A DNA stretch of 7,431 nucleotides from an uncultured Eubacteriales bacterium (GCA_934378025.1 CAKRPM010000062.1:1-7431), one strand, 5' to 3'; numbered from the stretch's first letter, positions 1 through 6,722 are shown. A program made the numbers and translations. Notes: generated by a model from the sequence alone, not told the origin.

Positions 1-2790
1 GGACAGGGTTTTCAGCGCACTGTCCGTATAATACGGCGTGCCGGTGACCTTGATACTCTCGGCGGAGGTTGCATCCGTGGTCAGACGGGTGTAGAGGAAG
101 GAATCGGTGGCATGGCCGCTGATTTGATCGGCGGCAAAATAGTTGTAGTTGAACAGCCAGTTTTTGGAGCAGTCGATGCCGGTGGTATCGTCCGCGCCCG
201 CATAAACCAGCAGACGGATGGAATAATTCTCGCGGAATTGCTGCATACCGATCACACGGTTTTGCTGCACGGTAAAGTGCGCCTTAGAGGCGTCTCCCGT
301 GCGATTGGTGGTGCGCGACACGGTGATTAAGCCGTAGCCGTTGATAAAGCGGTTGCCGAAAACGGTATAGGACATATTCTCGTAATGATTGGTAACGTCC
401 TCCAGCTCGTTGAGGCTGACGTAAATCGGGTTTTGGCCATCGGACAAACCGCAGCGGATAAAGTCGTTATAAAGATAGCGTACGTCCACCACACTGTCCG
501 CGTTCATAATATTGGGCGCATAGGTATACAGGCTGCCGCAATTTTCAAAACGGTTATAGGCGGCGGTCAGGCGCATACTGCCGGCGGATTTTTCCAGATT
601 TTGCAGCTCTGAGGTCACAAACCAGGTGTTGTAAAAATCAACAAAATAGTTTTCCTCAATCGAAACGCTGTCGGGATGACGAATGGTCAGGGCGCGTTGG
701 GAATAGGCATTGCCGTAGGCGCTCGGCCCGAAATAGTTGTCGTAGATTTTGCCGTTTTTGGCGGTGCGGGTATTCATGTGAATTTGCGAACCGCTGATCA
801 TGTTGCTGGCGTCGCCGCTGAAAATGTTGCGCGAAATATCCAGCTCGGTCGTCCAGGCGGCGTTGTTATCCGTCAGATGCAGCACCGAATAGGTGTTGCT
901 GCCGGTAAAGGCAAAGCCGTGCACATCAATGGCGCCGTTGCCGTTGCAGGAAAATTTCAGCTGACCGTTGATGATGCTTTCCGCCTTGCGGGCGGTGTTC
1001 AGCGACCAGGCCGTGTCGCGGATCAAGGGCGAAGTGTCGTAGTTGTTGCCAAGCAAGGTCAGCTTTTTGCTGATAGTGGCCGTTTCGTTGTAGGTGCCGG
1101 GGGCGACGTAAACGGTGCTGCCCGCCGTCGCTTTGGCCGCTGCGGCGGCAATGGTGGAAAAGCCGTTGGTGCCGACCGTGACGGCAATCACCCCTTCGCT
1201 GCCTGCCCAGGCGGCTTTGGTACCGGCGGTCAGTGCGCCGATGTCGTCGTCAACGTAATAGGCGCCGCTTTTGGCCACGGCACTGACTTTGTAAATATAA
1301 ACCGGGTAAATAATACCGTCAATTTTTGTATAGCGTGTGGTGATGCCCGCTTTAATCGAGCTGACCGATGTCGCGGCGGTGCCGGTGGCGTTCGCGTTGG
1401 AGTAGACGGTCAGCGTGTTGCCGAAGGAAGTGGACGTTTTGCCGCTGGAAAGCAGGACGTGAAACGCCCCGGCGGCAAAATAATGACTGTCCGAATTGGT
1501 GGCGGTAAATTCCGCGGGTTGATCGCTGCCGTTTGTTTTGGTAATGATCATCGAAATCTCGTTGAATACGCCGCCCGCCGAAACGGTGGAGACGCCCTTG
1601 GTGTCATAAAAACGAACAGAAAAGCGATTTGTCTTTTTGCTCAGGGTCAGCGGTTCGCTGACCTCGGTGCCGTTGCTGTCGAAGATTTTATAGGTAAAAT
1701 TGGTGCGGCAGGTAAAGGCCGGAGAGACCGTGCCGTCCGTGGTGGCATAGCTCAGTGTTTTGCTTTTGGCGTCCAGCGTGCCGGGGCCGCTGAACGACAC
1801 GATATAATTCATATACGAGATGACCGCGCGGTGGTCGGATACGCGCACGCCGCCGTATTCACGGCTGATGGTTTTGCGCTCGATCACGCGGGTGAAATCG
1901 GTGTTGACAAAGCAGTGGTCGATGATGGAATTGTAGTCCTGCGATGCATTATGCAGCGCCACTCTGCCTGCGCTGTTAAAGGTTGTGCCGCGGCTCATTT
2001 TATATAGCTGCTCGTGGTTGCTGCCGTCCACATCCTCACTGCCGTTATAGGAGCAGTTGTAGTCGCCGGTGGCAAAACAGGGCAAGTCGGCGGAAAGCGA
2101 TTTCATCTTTGCGGAAAGCTGCGCAGCTTCCTTGGTGCGGAAATACTGCCCCGCTGTAGGCCGTTCGTCCTCGCTGATCGTTGACTGCGGATTGATGGAA
2201 AAGTGGGTGTTGAACATATACAGCTTGGTGTTGTATTTGCTGTCTTTCAGCTGCACGTACTGATAGTAGCGTGAGGTATCGTGAAAGGTTTTATTGTTGC
2301 TGTCGGTGTAGTACAGATCCGAGTACTGCGCGCTGCCGCTGGCCAGCTTGGAAAAACGGTCGCTTTTCCAAAAAATCATCAGGCCGGCGCCGATGGTCAT
2401 GGTCGAGGGCTTAACGCTCTCTTCCGTCAGCTGTCTGCAGTCGTAGCCCAGCTTGCCGAGCTCTGTGCGCAGATAGTCGTTCCAGTCGAATTTGCCGTTG
2501 GCGGTTTTGGCGTCCGCCGCCTCCTGGATGCCGATAATGTCGGGCATGTAGTCCTTAATGGTGGCCACGGCGGCCGGAGCGCGCACGGAGGGCGCTTCAT
2601 AGGTGTTGTCGCCGACATAATCCAAAATATTAAAACTCATGACCGAAATGTCATGCGCCGGTGTGTTAATGCTGCCGTCCACACCCGAAACATCGCCGCT
2701 CAGCGCGGTGGCGGGGCAGAGCGACAGCAGCATGACGCACATCAGCACGGCGGCCAGTGTACGTATACTTTTTTGCTTGGTTACTGCCAT
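1..2790 (-). CDS. Exported EEP-family nuclease/phosphatase with beta-helix region (3' end outside window)
   Basis: The frame is open for 930 codons from ATG at 2790 to the window edge without a stop, so the C-terminus is missing. The start follows an AGAGGA ribosome binding site at 2798-2803. Residues 1-30 form a signal peptide: basic KQKSIR, a hydrophobic stretch to LLSLCPATA, then probable cleavage. Residues about 46-330 carry the endonuclease/exonuclease/phosphatase signatures in order: SFNI (N54), DIIGIQE (E90), FNTHF (N194, H196), GDYN (D243, N245), SIIDH (D291) and SDHRAV (D319, H320). All expected metal and catalytic residues are present, so it should be an active Mg-dependent phosphodiesterase or phosphatase outside the cell; the substrate (nucleic acid, phospholipid or other phosphoester) cannot be read. 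Residues about 330-540 are unassigned and probably beta-rich. From about 540, FSTIAAA, STVYVAPGTYNE and KKLTLLGNN are typical of pectate-lyase-like right-handed beta-helices, followed by N-rich rungs to the edge. A surface anchor could follow outside the window. Confidence 0.88.
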   Translation of the reverse strand, partial: MAVTKQKSIRTLAAVLMCVMLLSLCPATALSGDVSGVDGSINTPAHDISVMSFNILDYVGDNTYEAPSVRAPAAVATIKDYMPDIIGIQEAADAKTANGKFDWNDYLRTELGKLGYDCRQLTEESVKPSTMTIGAGLMIFWKSDRFSKLASGSAQYSDLYYTDSNNKTFHDTSRYYQYVQLKDSKYNTKLYMFNTHFSINPQSTISEDERPTAGQYFRTKEAAQLSAKMKSLSADLPCFATGDYNCSYNGSEDVDGSNHEQLYKMSRGTTFNSAGRVALHNASQDYNSIIDHCFVNTDFTRVIERKTISREYGGVRVSDHRAVISYMNYIVSFSGPGTLDAKSKTLSYATTDGTVSPAFTCRTNFTYKIFDSNGTEVSEPLTLSKKTNRFSVRFYDTKGVSTVSAGGVFNEISMIITKTNGSDQPAEFTATNSDSHYFAAGAFHVLLSSGKTSTSFGNTLTVYSNANATGTAATSVSSIKAGITTRYTKIDGIIYPVYIYKVSAVAKSGAYYVDDDIGALTAGTKAAWAGSEGVIAVTVGTNGFSTIAAAAAKATAGSTVYVAPGTYNETATISKKLTLLGNNYDTSPLIRDTAWSLNTARKAESIINGQLKFSCNGNGAIDVHGFAFTGSNTYSVLHLTDNNAAWTTELDISRNIFSGDASNMISGSQIHMNTRTAKNGKIYDNYFGPSAYGNAYSQRALTIRHPDSVSIEENYFVDFYNTWFVTSELQNLEKSAGSMRLTAAYNRFENCGSLYTYAPNIMNADSVVDVRYLYNDFIRCGLSDGQNPIYVSLNELEDVTNHYENMSYTVFGNRFINGYGLITVSRTTNRTGDASKAHFTVQQNRVIGMQQFRENYSIRLLVYAGADDTTGIDCSKNWLFNYNYFAADQISGHATDSFLYTRLTTDATSAESIKVTGTPYYTDSALKTLS

Positions 2791-2797
2791 GATCGTA

Positions 2798-2803
2798 TCC
2801 TCT
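2798..2803 (-). promoter_or_regulatory. Ribosome binding site of the exported EEP gene
   Basis: AGAGGA on the minus strand lies 7 bases before the ATG at 2790. It fixes the start directly before the signal peptide. Confidence 0.75.
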
Positions 2804-2823
2804 TTTCGTCTTTATATAAAATC

Positions 2824-2852
2824 AGTATAGTCTTTTTAAAAAAGTTTTGCAA
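2824..2852 (-). promoter_or_regulatory. Sigma-A promoter of the exported EEP gene
   Basis: On the minus strand a -35 box TTGCAA (2847-2852) and a -10 box TATACT (2824-2829) are separated by exactly 17 bp in very A/T-rich DNA. The leader would be only about 25-30 nt. The promoter is back to back with the htpG promoter; the two -35 boxes are 17 bp apart. Confidence 0.75.
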
Positions 2853-2869
2853 GTCTTTTTTAAAGGTGG

Positions 2870-2898
2870 TTGACAAAAGTCGAAAAAAAGAGTACACT
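2870..2898 (+). promoter_or_regulatory. Sigma-A promoter of the htpG operon
   Basis: A perfect -35 TTGACA (2870-2875) and a -10 TACACT (2893-2898) have a 17-bp spacer. Transcription should start around 2904-2906, inside the left arm of the CIRCE element, so a bound repressor would block initiation. Confidence 0.87.
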
Positions 2899-2902
2899 AC
2901 AG

Positions 2903-2929
2903 TTAGCACTCTTGGTAGTAGAGTGCCAA
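2903..2929 (+). promoter_or_regulatory. CIRCE operator (HrcA binding site) of htpG
   Basis: The inverted repeat TTAGCACTC-N9-GAGTGCCAA differs from the CIRCE consensus TTAGCACTC-N9-GAGTGCTAA at one position in the right arm. It begins 5 bp after the -10 box, which is the classic repressor position over the transcription start. In known systems HrcA binds CIRCE in unstressed cells and releases it when GroE is titrated by unfolded protein. Here it indicates that htpG and the gene after it are class I heat-shock genes. The hrcA gene itself is not in the window. Confidence 0.93.
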
Positions 2930-2957
2930 AAACAAACAAAAGGATGCGAATATACCC

Positions 2958-4808
2958 ATGGCCAAAAAACAATTTAAAGCACAAAGTAAACGACTTTTGG
3001 AAATGATGATTCATTCCATTTATTCCCAAAAAGAGATTTTTTTAAGAGAACTGATTTCCAATGCCAGCGACGCAACGGATAAAAGCTATTATGCGGCGTT
3101 GTCCGGCGATGTGGCGTTTGACAAATCCAAATTCGTCATTCGGCTGACGCCCGATAAAGAAAATCGCACGCTGCAGATTGAGGATGCAGGCATCGGCATG
3201 GATCGGGAGGAGCTGGAAAAGAACCTCGGTACCATTGCCGAAAGCGGATCGCTCCATTTCAAGGAAGAAATGGAGAAAAAGGACGAGGTGAGTATCATCG
3301 GGCAGTTCGGCGTCGGCTTTTACAGCGCCTTCATGGTGGCCGAAAAGGTGACGGTACTGACCAAGCGCGCGGGCGGGAGCGCCTATTTGTGGACGTCGAC
3401 CGGCGCGGACGGATACACGATCACGGAGGCGGAAAAAGAAACCGCGGGTACGCTGATTACCTTATATCTTAAGCCCGATACCGAGGAGGAGCATTATTCG
3501 GAATATCTGGAGCCCTACCGTTTGGAGGGACTGGTGCGCAAATACTCGGACTTTATTAAGTATCCGATTAAAATGATGTGCACCGTCTCCCGCCCCAAGG
3601 AGGGGGACGACAAGGAATATGAAACCGTCACGGAGGACAAAACGCTCAACTCCATGGTGCCCATTTGGCGCAAAAACAAAAACGAGCTGACCGAGGCGGA
3701 CTACGAGCAGTTTTACCAAAATCGTCACTACGGTTTTGACAAGCCGCTGGCCACCATTCACACCAAGGTGGACGGCGATTACAGCTATATTGCCTTGCAA
3801 TTCATCCCGTCCAAGGCGCCGTTTAATTACTATTCCAAGGACTTTGAAAAAGGACTGGCGCTGTATTCGGACGGTGTGCTGATTATGGAAAAATGCCCGG
3901 ATCTGCTGCCCGATTACTTCGGGTTTATGCAAGGATTGGTGGACAGCGCCGATATCAGCCTGAACATTTCGCGGGAAATTTTACAGCAGGATCGGGTGCT
4001 GGGGCTGATCGCCAAAAATCTGGAGAAAAAGATTAAAGCGGAACTGCTGAATATGCTGAAAAACGATCGGAAAAAGTACGAGCAATTTTTCGAGCAGTTC
4101 GGACGTCAGCTGAAATACGGCGTTTACGAGAGCTGGGGCGCCCATAAGGAAACGCTGCAGGATTTGCTGCTGTTCTATTCGGGACGTGAGAAAAAGATGA
4201 TCACCCTGGAGGAATATGTGTCCGCCATGGGCGAGGACGACAAGGTTATTTACTACGCCACCGGCGCGGACAACGCCCGAATCGGCAAGCTGCCGCAGTG
4301 CGAGAGCGTGCTGGGCGAGGGCAAGGATGTGCTGTTCTTTACCGACGAGGTAGATGAATTTGCCATTAAAATGCTCCATGAATACAAAGGCAAGGAATTT
4401 AAAAACGTGGCCGGCGTTGATCCTGCGGAAAATAAGTTGGATCAGAAGCCCTATGAAACGCTGATTGCCTTTATTAAAGAAAAGCTGGGCGATAAGGTCA
4501 GCGGCGTGACGTTCAGCGATCGTCTGGGCGAACATCCGGTTTGCCTGCGTTCGCAGGGCGAGGTCAGCACGCAGATGGAAAAAGCGCTTTCCGGCGTGCC
4601 CGAGGGGCAAGAGCTCAAAGCGCAAAAGGTGCTGGAAATCAACGCCCGCCATGCGGTGACGGAAACCTTAAAAACATTGGTGCAAAGCGATCCCGAGCGC
4701 GCCGAAAAAATCGTGCGCGTGCTGTATACGCAGGCGCTTTTGATCGAGGGCTTTCAACCGGAGGATCCGGTGGCATACGCCAATGATGTGTGCGCCCTGA
4801 TCGACTGA
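2958..4808 (+). CDS. htpG: Molecular chaperone HtpG (bacterial Hsp90)
   Basis: This 616-residue protein is full length for HtpG (E. coli 624, B. subtilis 626). It is a cytosolic, ATP-driven homodimeric chaperone that remodels late folding intermediates, often together with DnaK. The N-terminal GHKL ATPase domain (about 1-220) shows RELISNASDA with catalytic E31 and Mg-binding N35, the nucleotide motif DAGIGM (D76), GTIAESGS (91-98) and the lid glycine motif GQFGVGFYSAF (115-125). The middle domain (about 230-490) contains NISREILQQ with R339 in the place of the gamma-phosphate-contacting arginine. The remainder is the C-terminal dimerisation domain. The start matches the family opening MAKKQFKA. 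The AGGA at 2941-2944 is 13 bases upstream, so translation initiation is not optimal; another ATG at 2944 is out of frame. No key residue is missing. Control is by a sigma-A promoter with a CIRCE operator, and a metalloprotease gene follows after one base. Confidence 0.98.
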   Translation: MAKKQFKAQSKRLLEMMIHSIYSQKEIFLRELISNASDATDKSYYAALSGDVAFDKSKFVIRLTPDKENRTLQIEDAGIGMDREELEKNLGTIAESGSLHFKEEMEKKDEVSIIGQFGVGFYSAFMVAEKVTVLTKRAGGSAYLWTSTGADGYTITEAEKETAGTLITLYLKPDTEEEHYSEYLEPYRLEGLVRKYSDFIKYPIKMMCTVSRPKEGDDKEYETVTEDKTLNSMVPIWRKNKNELTEADYEQFYQNRHYGFDKPLATIHTKVDGDYSYIALQFIPSKAPFNYYSKDFEKGLALYSDGVLIMEKCPDLLPDYFGFMQGLVDSADISLNISREILQQDRVLGLIAKNLEKKIKAELLNMLKNDRKKYEQFFEQFGRQLKYGVYESWGAHKETLQDLLLFYSGREKKMITLEEYVSAMGEDDKVIYYATGADNARIGKLPQCESVLGEGKDVLFFTDEVDEFAIKMLHEYKGKEFKNVAGVDPAENKLDQKPYETLIAFIKEKLGDKVSGVTFSDRLGEHPVCLRSQGEVSTQMEKALSGVPEGQELKAQKVLEINARHAVTETLKTLVQSDPERAEKIVRVLYTQALLIEGFQPEDPVAYANDVCALID

Positions 4809-4809
4809 T

Positions 4810-5334
4810 ATGCAGTACCGTGTGGTGTACTCGGCCCGCAAAACGCTTGCGCTGGAGGTCGGCCAAAAGGGCGTGATCGTCCGTGCGCCGATGGGCGTTG
4901 GCAAGCGGACGATTGACGGTTTTGTTTCGGCGCATCGCGCTTGGCTGGAGCGGGCGCTGAAACGGCAGCAAAAGCGGGCGGCGCGCTATGCTCTTTCTGA
5001 CGAGCAGATCCGGGCGCTGCGGCAGGCGGCCGAGGTGCTGCTGCCCAAACGGGTGGCCTATTTTGAACAATTGACGGGGCTGCGCGCCGAGGGCATAAAA
5101 ATTACGGCGGCCAAAACCCGCTTCGGCAGCTGCAGTGCCAAAAACAGCCTTTGCTTTTCGCTGTATTTGATGACCTATGACCCCCGTGCGGTAGATTATG
5201 TGGTGCTGCACGAGCTGGCGCATACCGTGCATAAAAATCACGGTCGGGCGTTTTATGCGCTGATTGAGCGCTATATGCCCGATTATAAGCAGCGTGCCGC
5301 TTTGCTGCGCGACGAGGCGGAAACAGAAACGTAA
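4810..5334 (+). CDS. YgjP/DUF45-family zinc metalloprotease
   Basis: This 174-residue protein has the hallmarks of the YgjP-like metallopeptidase domain (DUF45, related to SprT/M48 zincins): KTRFGSC (102-108), DYVVLHELAH (129-138) and NHGRAFYALIERYMPDYK (143-160). Zinc ligands should be H134, H138 and H144 (HExxH-x5-H), with E135 as the catalytic base. There is no signal peptide or membrane segment, so it acts in the cytoplasm. It is shorter than many family members (commonly about 220-240 residues) because it starts close to the domain, but the core is complete. The ATG lies one base after the htpG stop (TGATATG) and no Shine-Dalgarno is visible inside the end of htpG, so it probably depends on translational coupling to htpG. 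That places it in the CIRCE-controlled operon and suggests a role in protein quality control. Its substrate is not known, and the stress role is inferred from context only. Confidence 0.9.
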   Translation: MQYRVVYSARKTLALEVGQKGVIVRAPMGVGKRTIDGFVSAHRAWLERALKRQQKRAARYALSDEQIRALRQAAEVLLPKRVAYFEQLTGLRAEGIKITAAKTRFGSCSAKNSLCFSLYLMTYDPRAVDYVVLHELAHTVHKNHGRAFYALIERYMPDYKQRAALLRDEAETET

Positions 5335-5374
5335 GTTTTTGAAAACCGACCGGCAAAATTTTTGCCCCGAAGCG

Positions 5375-5431
5375 TAAAAAAACAATCCCGCGAAAGCCCA
5401 TTTTACCGTGGCTATCGCGGGATTTATTTTG
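5375..5431. terminator. Bidirectional terminator between the htpG operon and degV
   Basis: The arm AATCCCGCGA (5384-5393) pairs with TCGCGGGATT (5415-5424). After an A-A mismatch the stem continues as AGCC/GGCT around an 11-nt loop. On the minus strand the stem is followed by GTTTTTTT, a strong end for degV. On the plus strand TATTTT follows, a weaker end for the htpG operon. Confidence 0.88.
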
Positions 5432-5467
5432 TGTAAAAAAGCTTTGTCGGCTTTATTGCGTTCGCCG

Positions 5468-5499
5468 TCCCCGATTTGTCCTGCCGACCCCATCGGGGA
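5468..5499. repeat. Stem-loop between degV stop and terminator
   Basis: TCCCCGAT (5468-5475) and ATCGGGGA (5492-5499) form a perfect 8-bp stem with a 16-nt loop, about 13 bases after the degV stop. Neither strand has a T-tract after it, so it is not an intrinsic terminator by itself. It may protect the 3' end of the degV mRNA. Confidence 0.55.
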
Positions 5500-5511
5500 A
5501 ATAACCGATGA

Positions 5512-6354
5512 TCAATGCTCGAAGAAGAACAGCGCCAGTGCCCCGGGGCCGACGTGCGAACCGGTCACCGGTTCATACACCTCGGTGATGCACTCGCCGC
5601 AAAAGCCCTGCTGCCGCAGCTTTTCCAGCAGCGCAAGCGCCGCCGCTTCGTTGTCGGCATGAGCGATGCCGATGCGGGCACTCTTGTCGTCGGCTTGCCG
5701 TGCGTAATGCGCCGAAAGTGCCGCCAGCGCCTTGGCCGCGCCGCGCACCTTGCTCTCCACGATGATTTTTCCGTGAGGGTCGCCCATTAAAATGGGTTTA
5801 ATGCTCAGCATCGAGCCGACGCTTGCCGCCACGGCGGAAATGCGGCCGCCGCGCCGCAGATATTTAAGATCATCCACGGTAAAATATTGATGCAGCTGCG
5901 CACGCTTGGTCAGAAGATGCCGACAGATATCGGAAAGATCCATGCCTTTTGCCAGACATTCGGCGGCCTCCAGCACCAGCAGTCCCTCGCCCAAAGACGC
6001 CCCCAGCGAATCGATGACGGCAATCTGCCGTTCCTTGTATTCGTCCCGCAGGCAGTCCGCCGCCACGGCCGCGGCGCCCGCCGCGCCGCTGATACCGCCC
6101 GACATGCCCACATACAGTACGTCCTCGCCCGCGTTCAGCGCCGTTTCAAAAGCTTCGGCAAAATCGGCGGTGTTGATCATGGAGGTTTTGGTATCCGCGC
6201 CGTCGCGCATGGCCGCATAAAAGCGCTGCCCGTCAAACGCCCCCTCAAAGGCTTGTCCGTCTACATAACAGTGAAAGGGAATTACGCGGATATCATATTG
6301 TGCGATATACTCTGCCGAAAGATTGGCGGAGGTATCGGTAAAAAGTCGAATCAT
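5512..6354 (-). CDS. DegV-family fatty-acid-binding protein (FakB-like)
   Basis: The protein has 280 residues, the normal length for the DegV family. These soluble proteins bind one fatty acid; characterised FakB members present it to the kinase FakA, which makes acyl phosphate for phospholipid synthesis. Family marks in order are LFTDTSANL (4-12), KTSMINTADF (56-65, usual TSQPS region), MSGGISGAAGAA (84-95, usual SGLSGTY region), VIDSLGASLGEG (113-124), YFTVDDLKYLRRGGRIS (157-173), SIKPIL (184-189) and the C-terminal GSHVGPGALAL (265-275). H267 sits in the position of the carboxylate-contacting histidine. The SGAAGAA segment lacks the usual T-Y pair, so the ligand pocket may differ. AAGGAGAG (6361-6368) is 6 bases before the ATG and sets the start. 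The gene is monocistronic between its own promoter and a terminator. No fakA/DAK gene is in the window, so the acyl-phosphate role is a family inference. Confidence 0.95.
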   Translation of the reverse strand: MIRLFTDTSANLSAEYIAQYDIRVIPFHCYVDGQAFEGAFDGQRFYAAMRDGADTKTSMINTADFAEAFETALNAGEDVLYVGMSGGISGAAGAAAVAADCLRDEYKERQIAVIDSLGASLGEGLLVLEAAECLAKGMDLSDICRHLLTKRAQLHQYFTVDDLKYLRRGGRISAVAASVGSMLSIKPILMGDPHGKIIVESKVRGAAKALAALSAHYARQADDKSARIGIAHADNEAAALALLEKLRQQGFCGECITEVYEPVTGSHVGPGALALFFFEH

Positions 6355-6360
6355 GGGTCG

Positions 6361-6368
6361 CTCTCCTT
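6361..6368 (-). promoter_or_regulatory. Ribosome binding site of degV
   Basis: AAGGAGAG on the minus strand stands 6 bases before the ATG at 6354. Confidence 0.85.
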
Positions 6369-6443
6369 ATAAAAATGCGTAAAAATATACGGCACTTTTT
6401 CCGATGACGGTAATTTGTGCCGTTTTTCTTTTTGTCTGTATTT

Positions 6444-6472
6444 ATCATACCACAATATACGCGTTTTTGCAC
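6444..6472 (-). promoter_or_regulatory. Probable extended -10 promoter of degV
   Basis: On the minus strand TGGTATGAT (6444-6452) is a good extended -10 element. The hexamer 17 bp upstream, GTGCAA (6467-6472), is a poor -35, consistent with an extended -10 promoter. It would give a leader of about 80 nt. The -35 region overlaps one of the GTAGAGTGC motifs, so a regulator could bind there. Confidence 0.6.
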
Positions 6473-6535
6473 TCTACCGTGTGTTTTCGGCGCTCTACTG
6501 TTATTCTCGCAATCGTAGAGTGGTCATTCTACGAT
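6469..6535. repeat. Cluster of GTAGAG-type motifs upstream of degV (operator-like)
   Basis: Four related motifs lie just upstream of the degV -10. Two are direct repeats 21 bp apart (plus-strand GCACTCTACCGT at 6469-6480 and GCGCTCTACTGT at 6490-6501). The other two are the halves of a palindrome, ATCGTAGA (6512-6519) and TCTACGAT (6528-6535), in which 10 of 12 positions per half are symmetrical. The plus-strand GTAGAGTG at 6515-6522 is also the exact complement of CACTCTAC at 6470-6477. The arrangement resembles binding sites for a dimeric regulator, but no known regulator consensus was recognised. Confidence 0.6.
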
Positions 6536-6636
6536 CGCGCAACCGCCCGAAATCAAAGGGAATTTGCGCGGATCGCCGCTTTTTGAACGCCCCGCGTCGG
6601 TCGGGCGGCGCCTTGGCGGACAGAGGACGCATTATT

Positions 6637-6686
6637 TAAAAAAATGCCCACCGAAGAGCGGCTCTTCGGTGGCATATCGTTTTTTT
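6637..6686. terminator. Strong bidirectional terminator (end of the SLOG transcript)
   Basis: ACCGAAGAGC (6650-6659) pairs with GCTCTTCGGT (6661-6670), extended by TGCC/GGCA with one bulged C. On the minus strand seven or more T follow the stem directly (6637-6644), which makes it a textbook terminator for the minus-strand SLOG gene, about 180 bases after its stop. On the plus strand a 7-T run follows after a short gap (6680-6686). Confidence 0.88.
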
Positions 6687-6722
6687 AATCGGTCGGGGCG
6701 AAGGCTCGGCACATTCCCGATT
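6681..6722. repeat. Palindromic 42-bp direct repeat, copy 1
   Basis: This copy begins TTTTTTAATCGGTCGGGGCG and ends TTCCCGATT. The ends AATCGG and CCGATT are complementary and can form a hairpin. It matches copy 2 (6752-6793) at all but about five positions, 71 bp apart. No coding capacity is evident. Confidence 0.75.

Noticed and set aside
676..2007. 443-codon plus-strand open frame
   Set aside because: It is exactly antisense, codon for codon, to the exported EEP/beta-helix gene, has no recognisable family, and its composition (A, G, V, R rich) is what the complement of that gene gives. The minus-strand protein has a signal peptide, catalytic motifs and a promoter.
2944..2957. Alternative ATG at 2944 as htpG start
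   Set aside because: It is 14 bases upstream and out of frame with htpG; the family opening MAKKQFKA fixes the start at 2958.
2281..3006. 241-codon plus-strand open frame running into htpG
   Set aside because: It crosses the divergent promoters and the CIRCE element and overlaps the start of htpG in another frame; no family resemblance.
3981..4652. 223-codon minus-strand frame inside htpG
   Set aside because: It is fully antisense to the conserved middle and C-terminal domains of HtpG and has no motif.
4639..5493. 284-codon minus-strand frame over the end of htpG and the metalloprotease
   Set aside because: It is antisense to two well supported genes and runs through the terminator at 5384-5424.
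5887..6372. 161-codon plus-strand frame opposite degV
   Set aside because: It is a shadow of the DegV coding sequence with no ribosome binding site or recognisable domain.
6404..6639. Short plus-strand frames of 60 and 74 codons in the gap upstream of degV
   Set aside because: They cover the degV promoter and the operator-like repeats, lack a ribosome binding site and resemble no known small protein.
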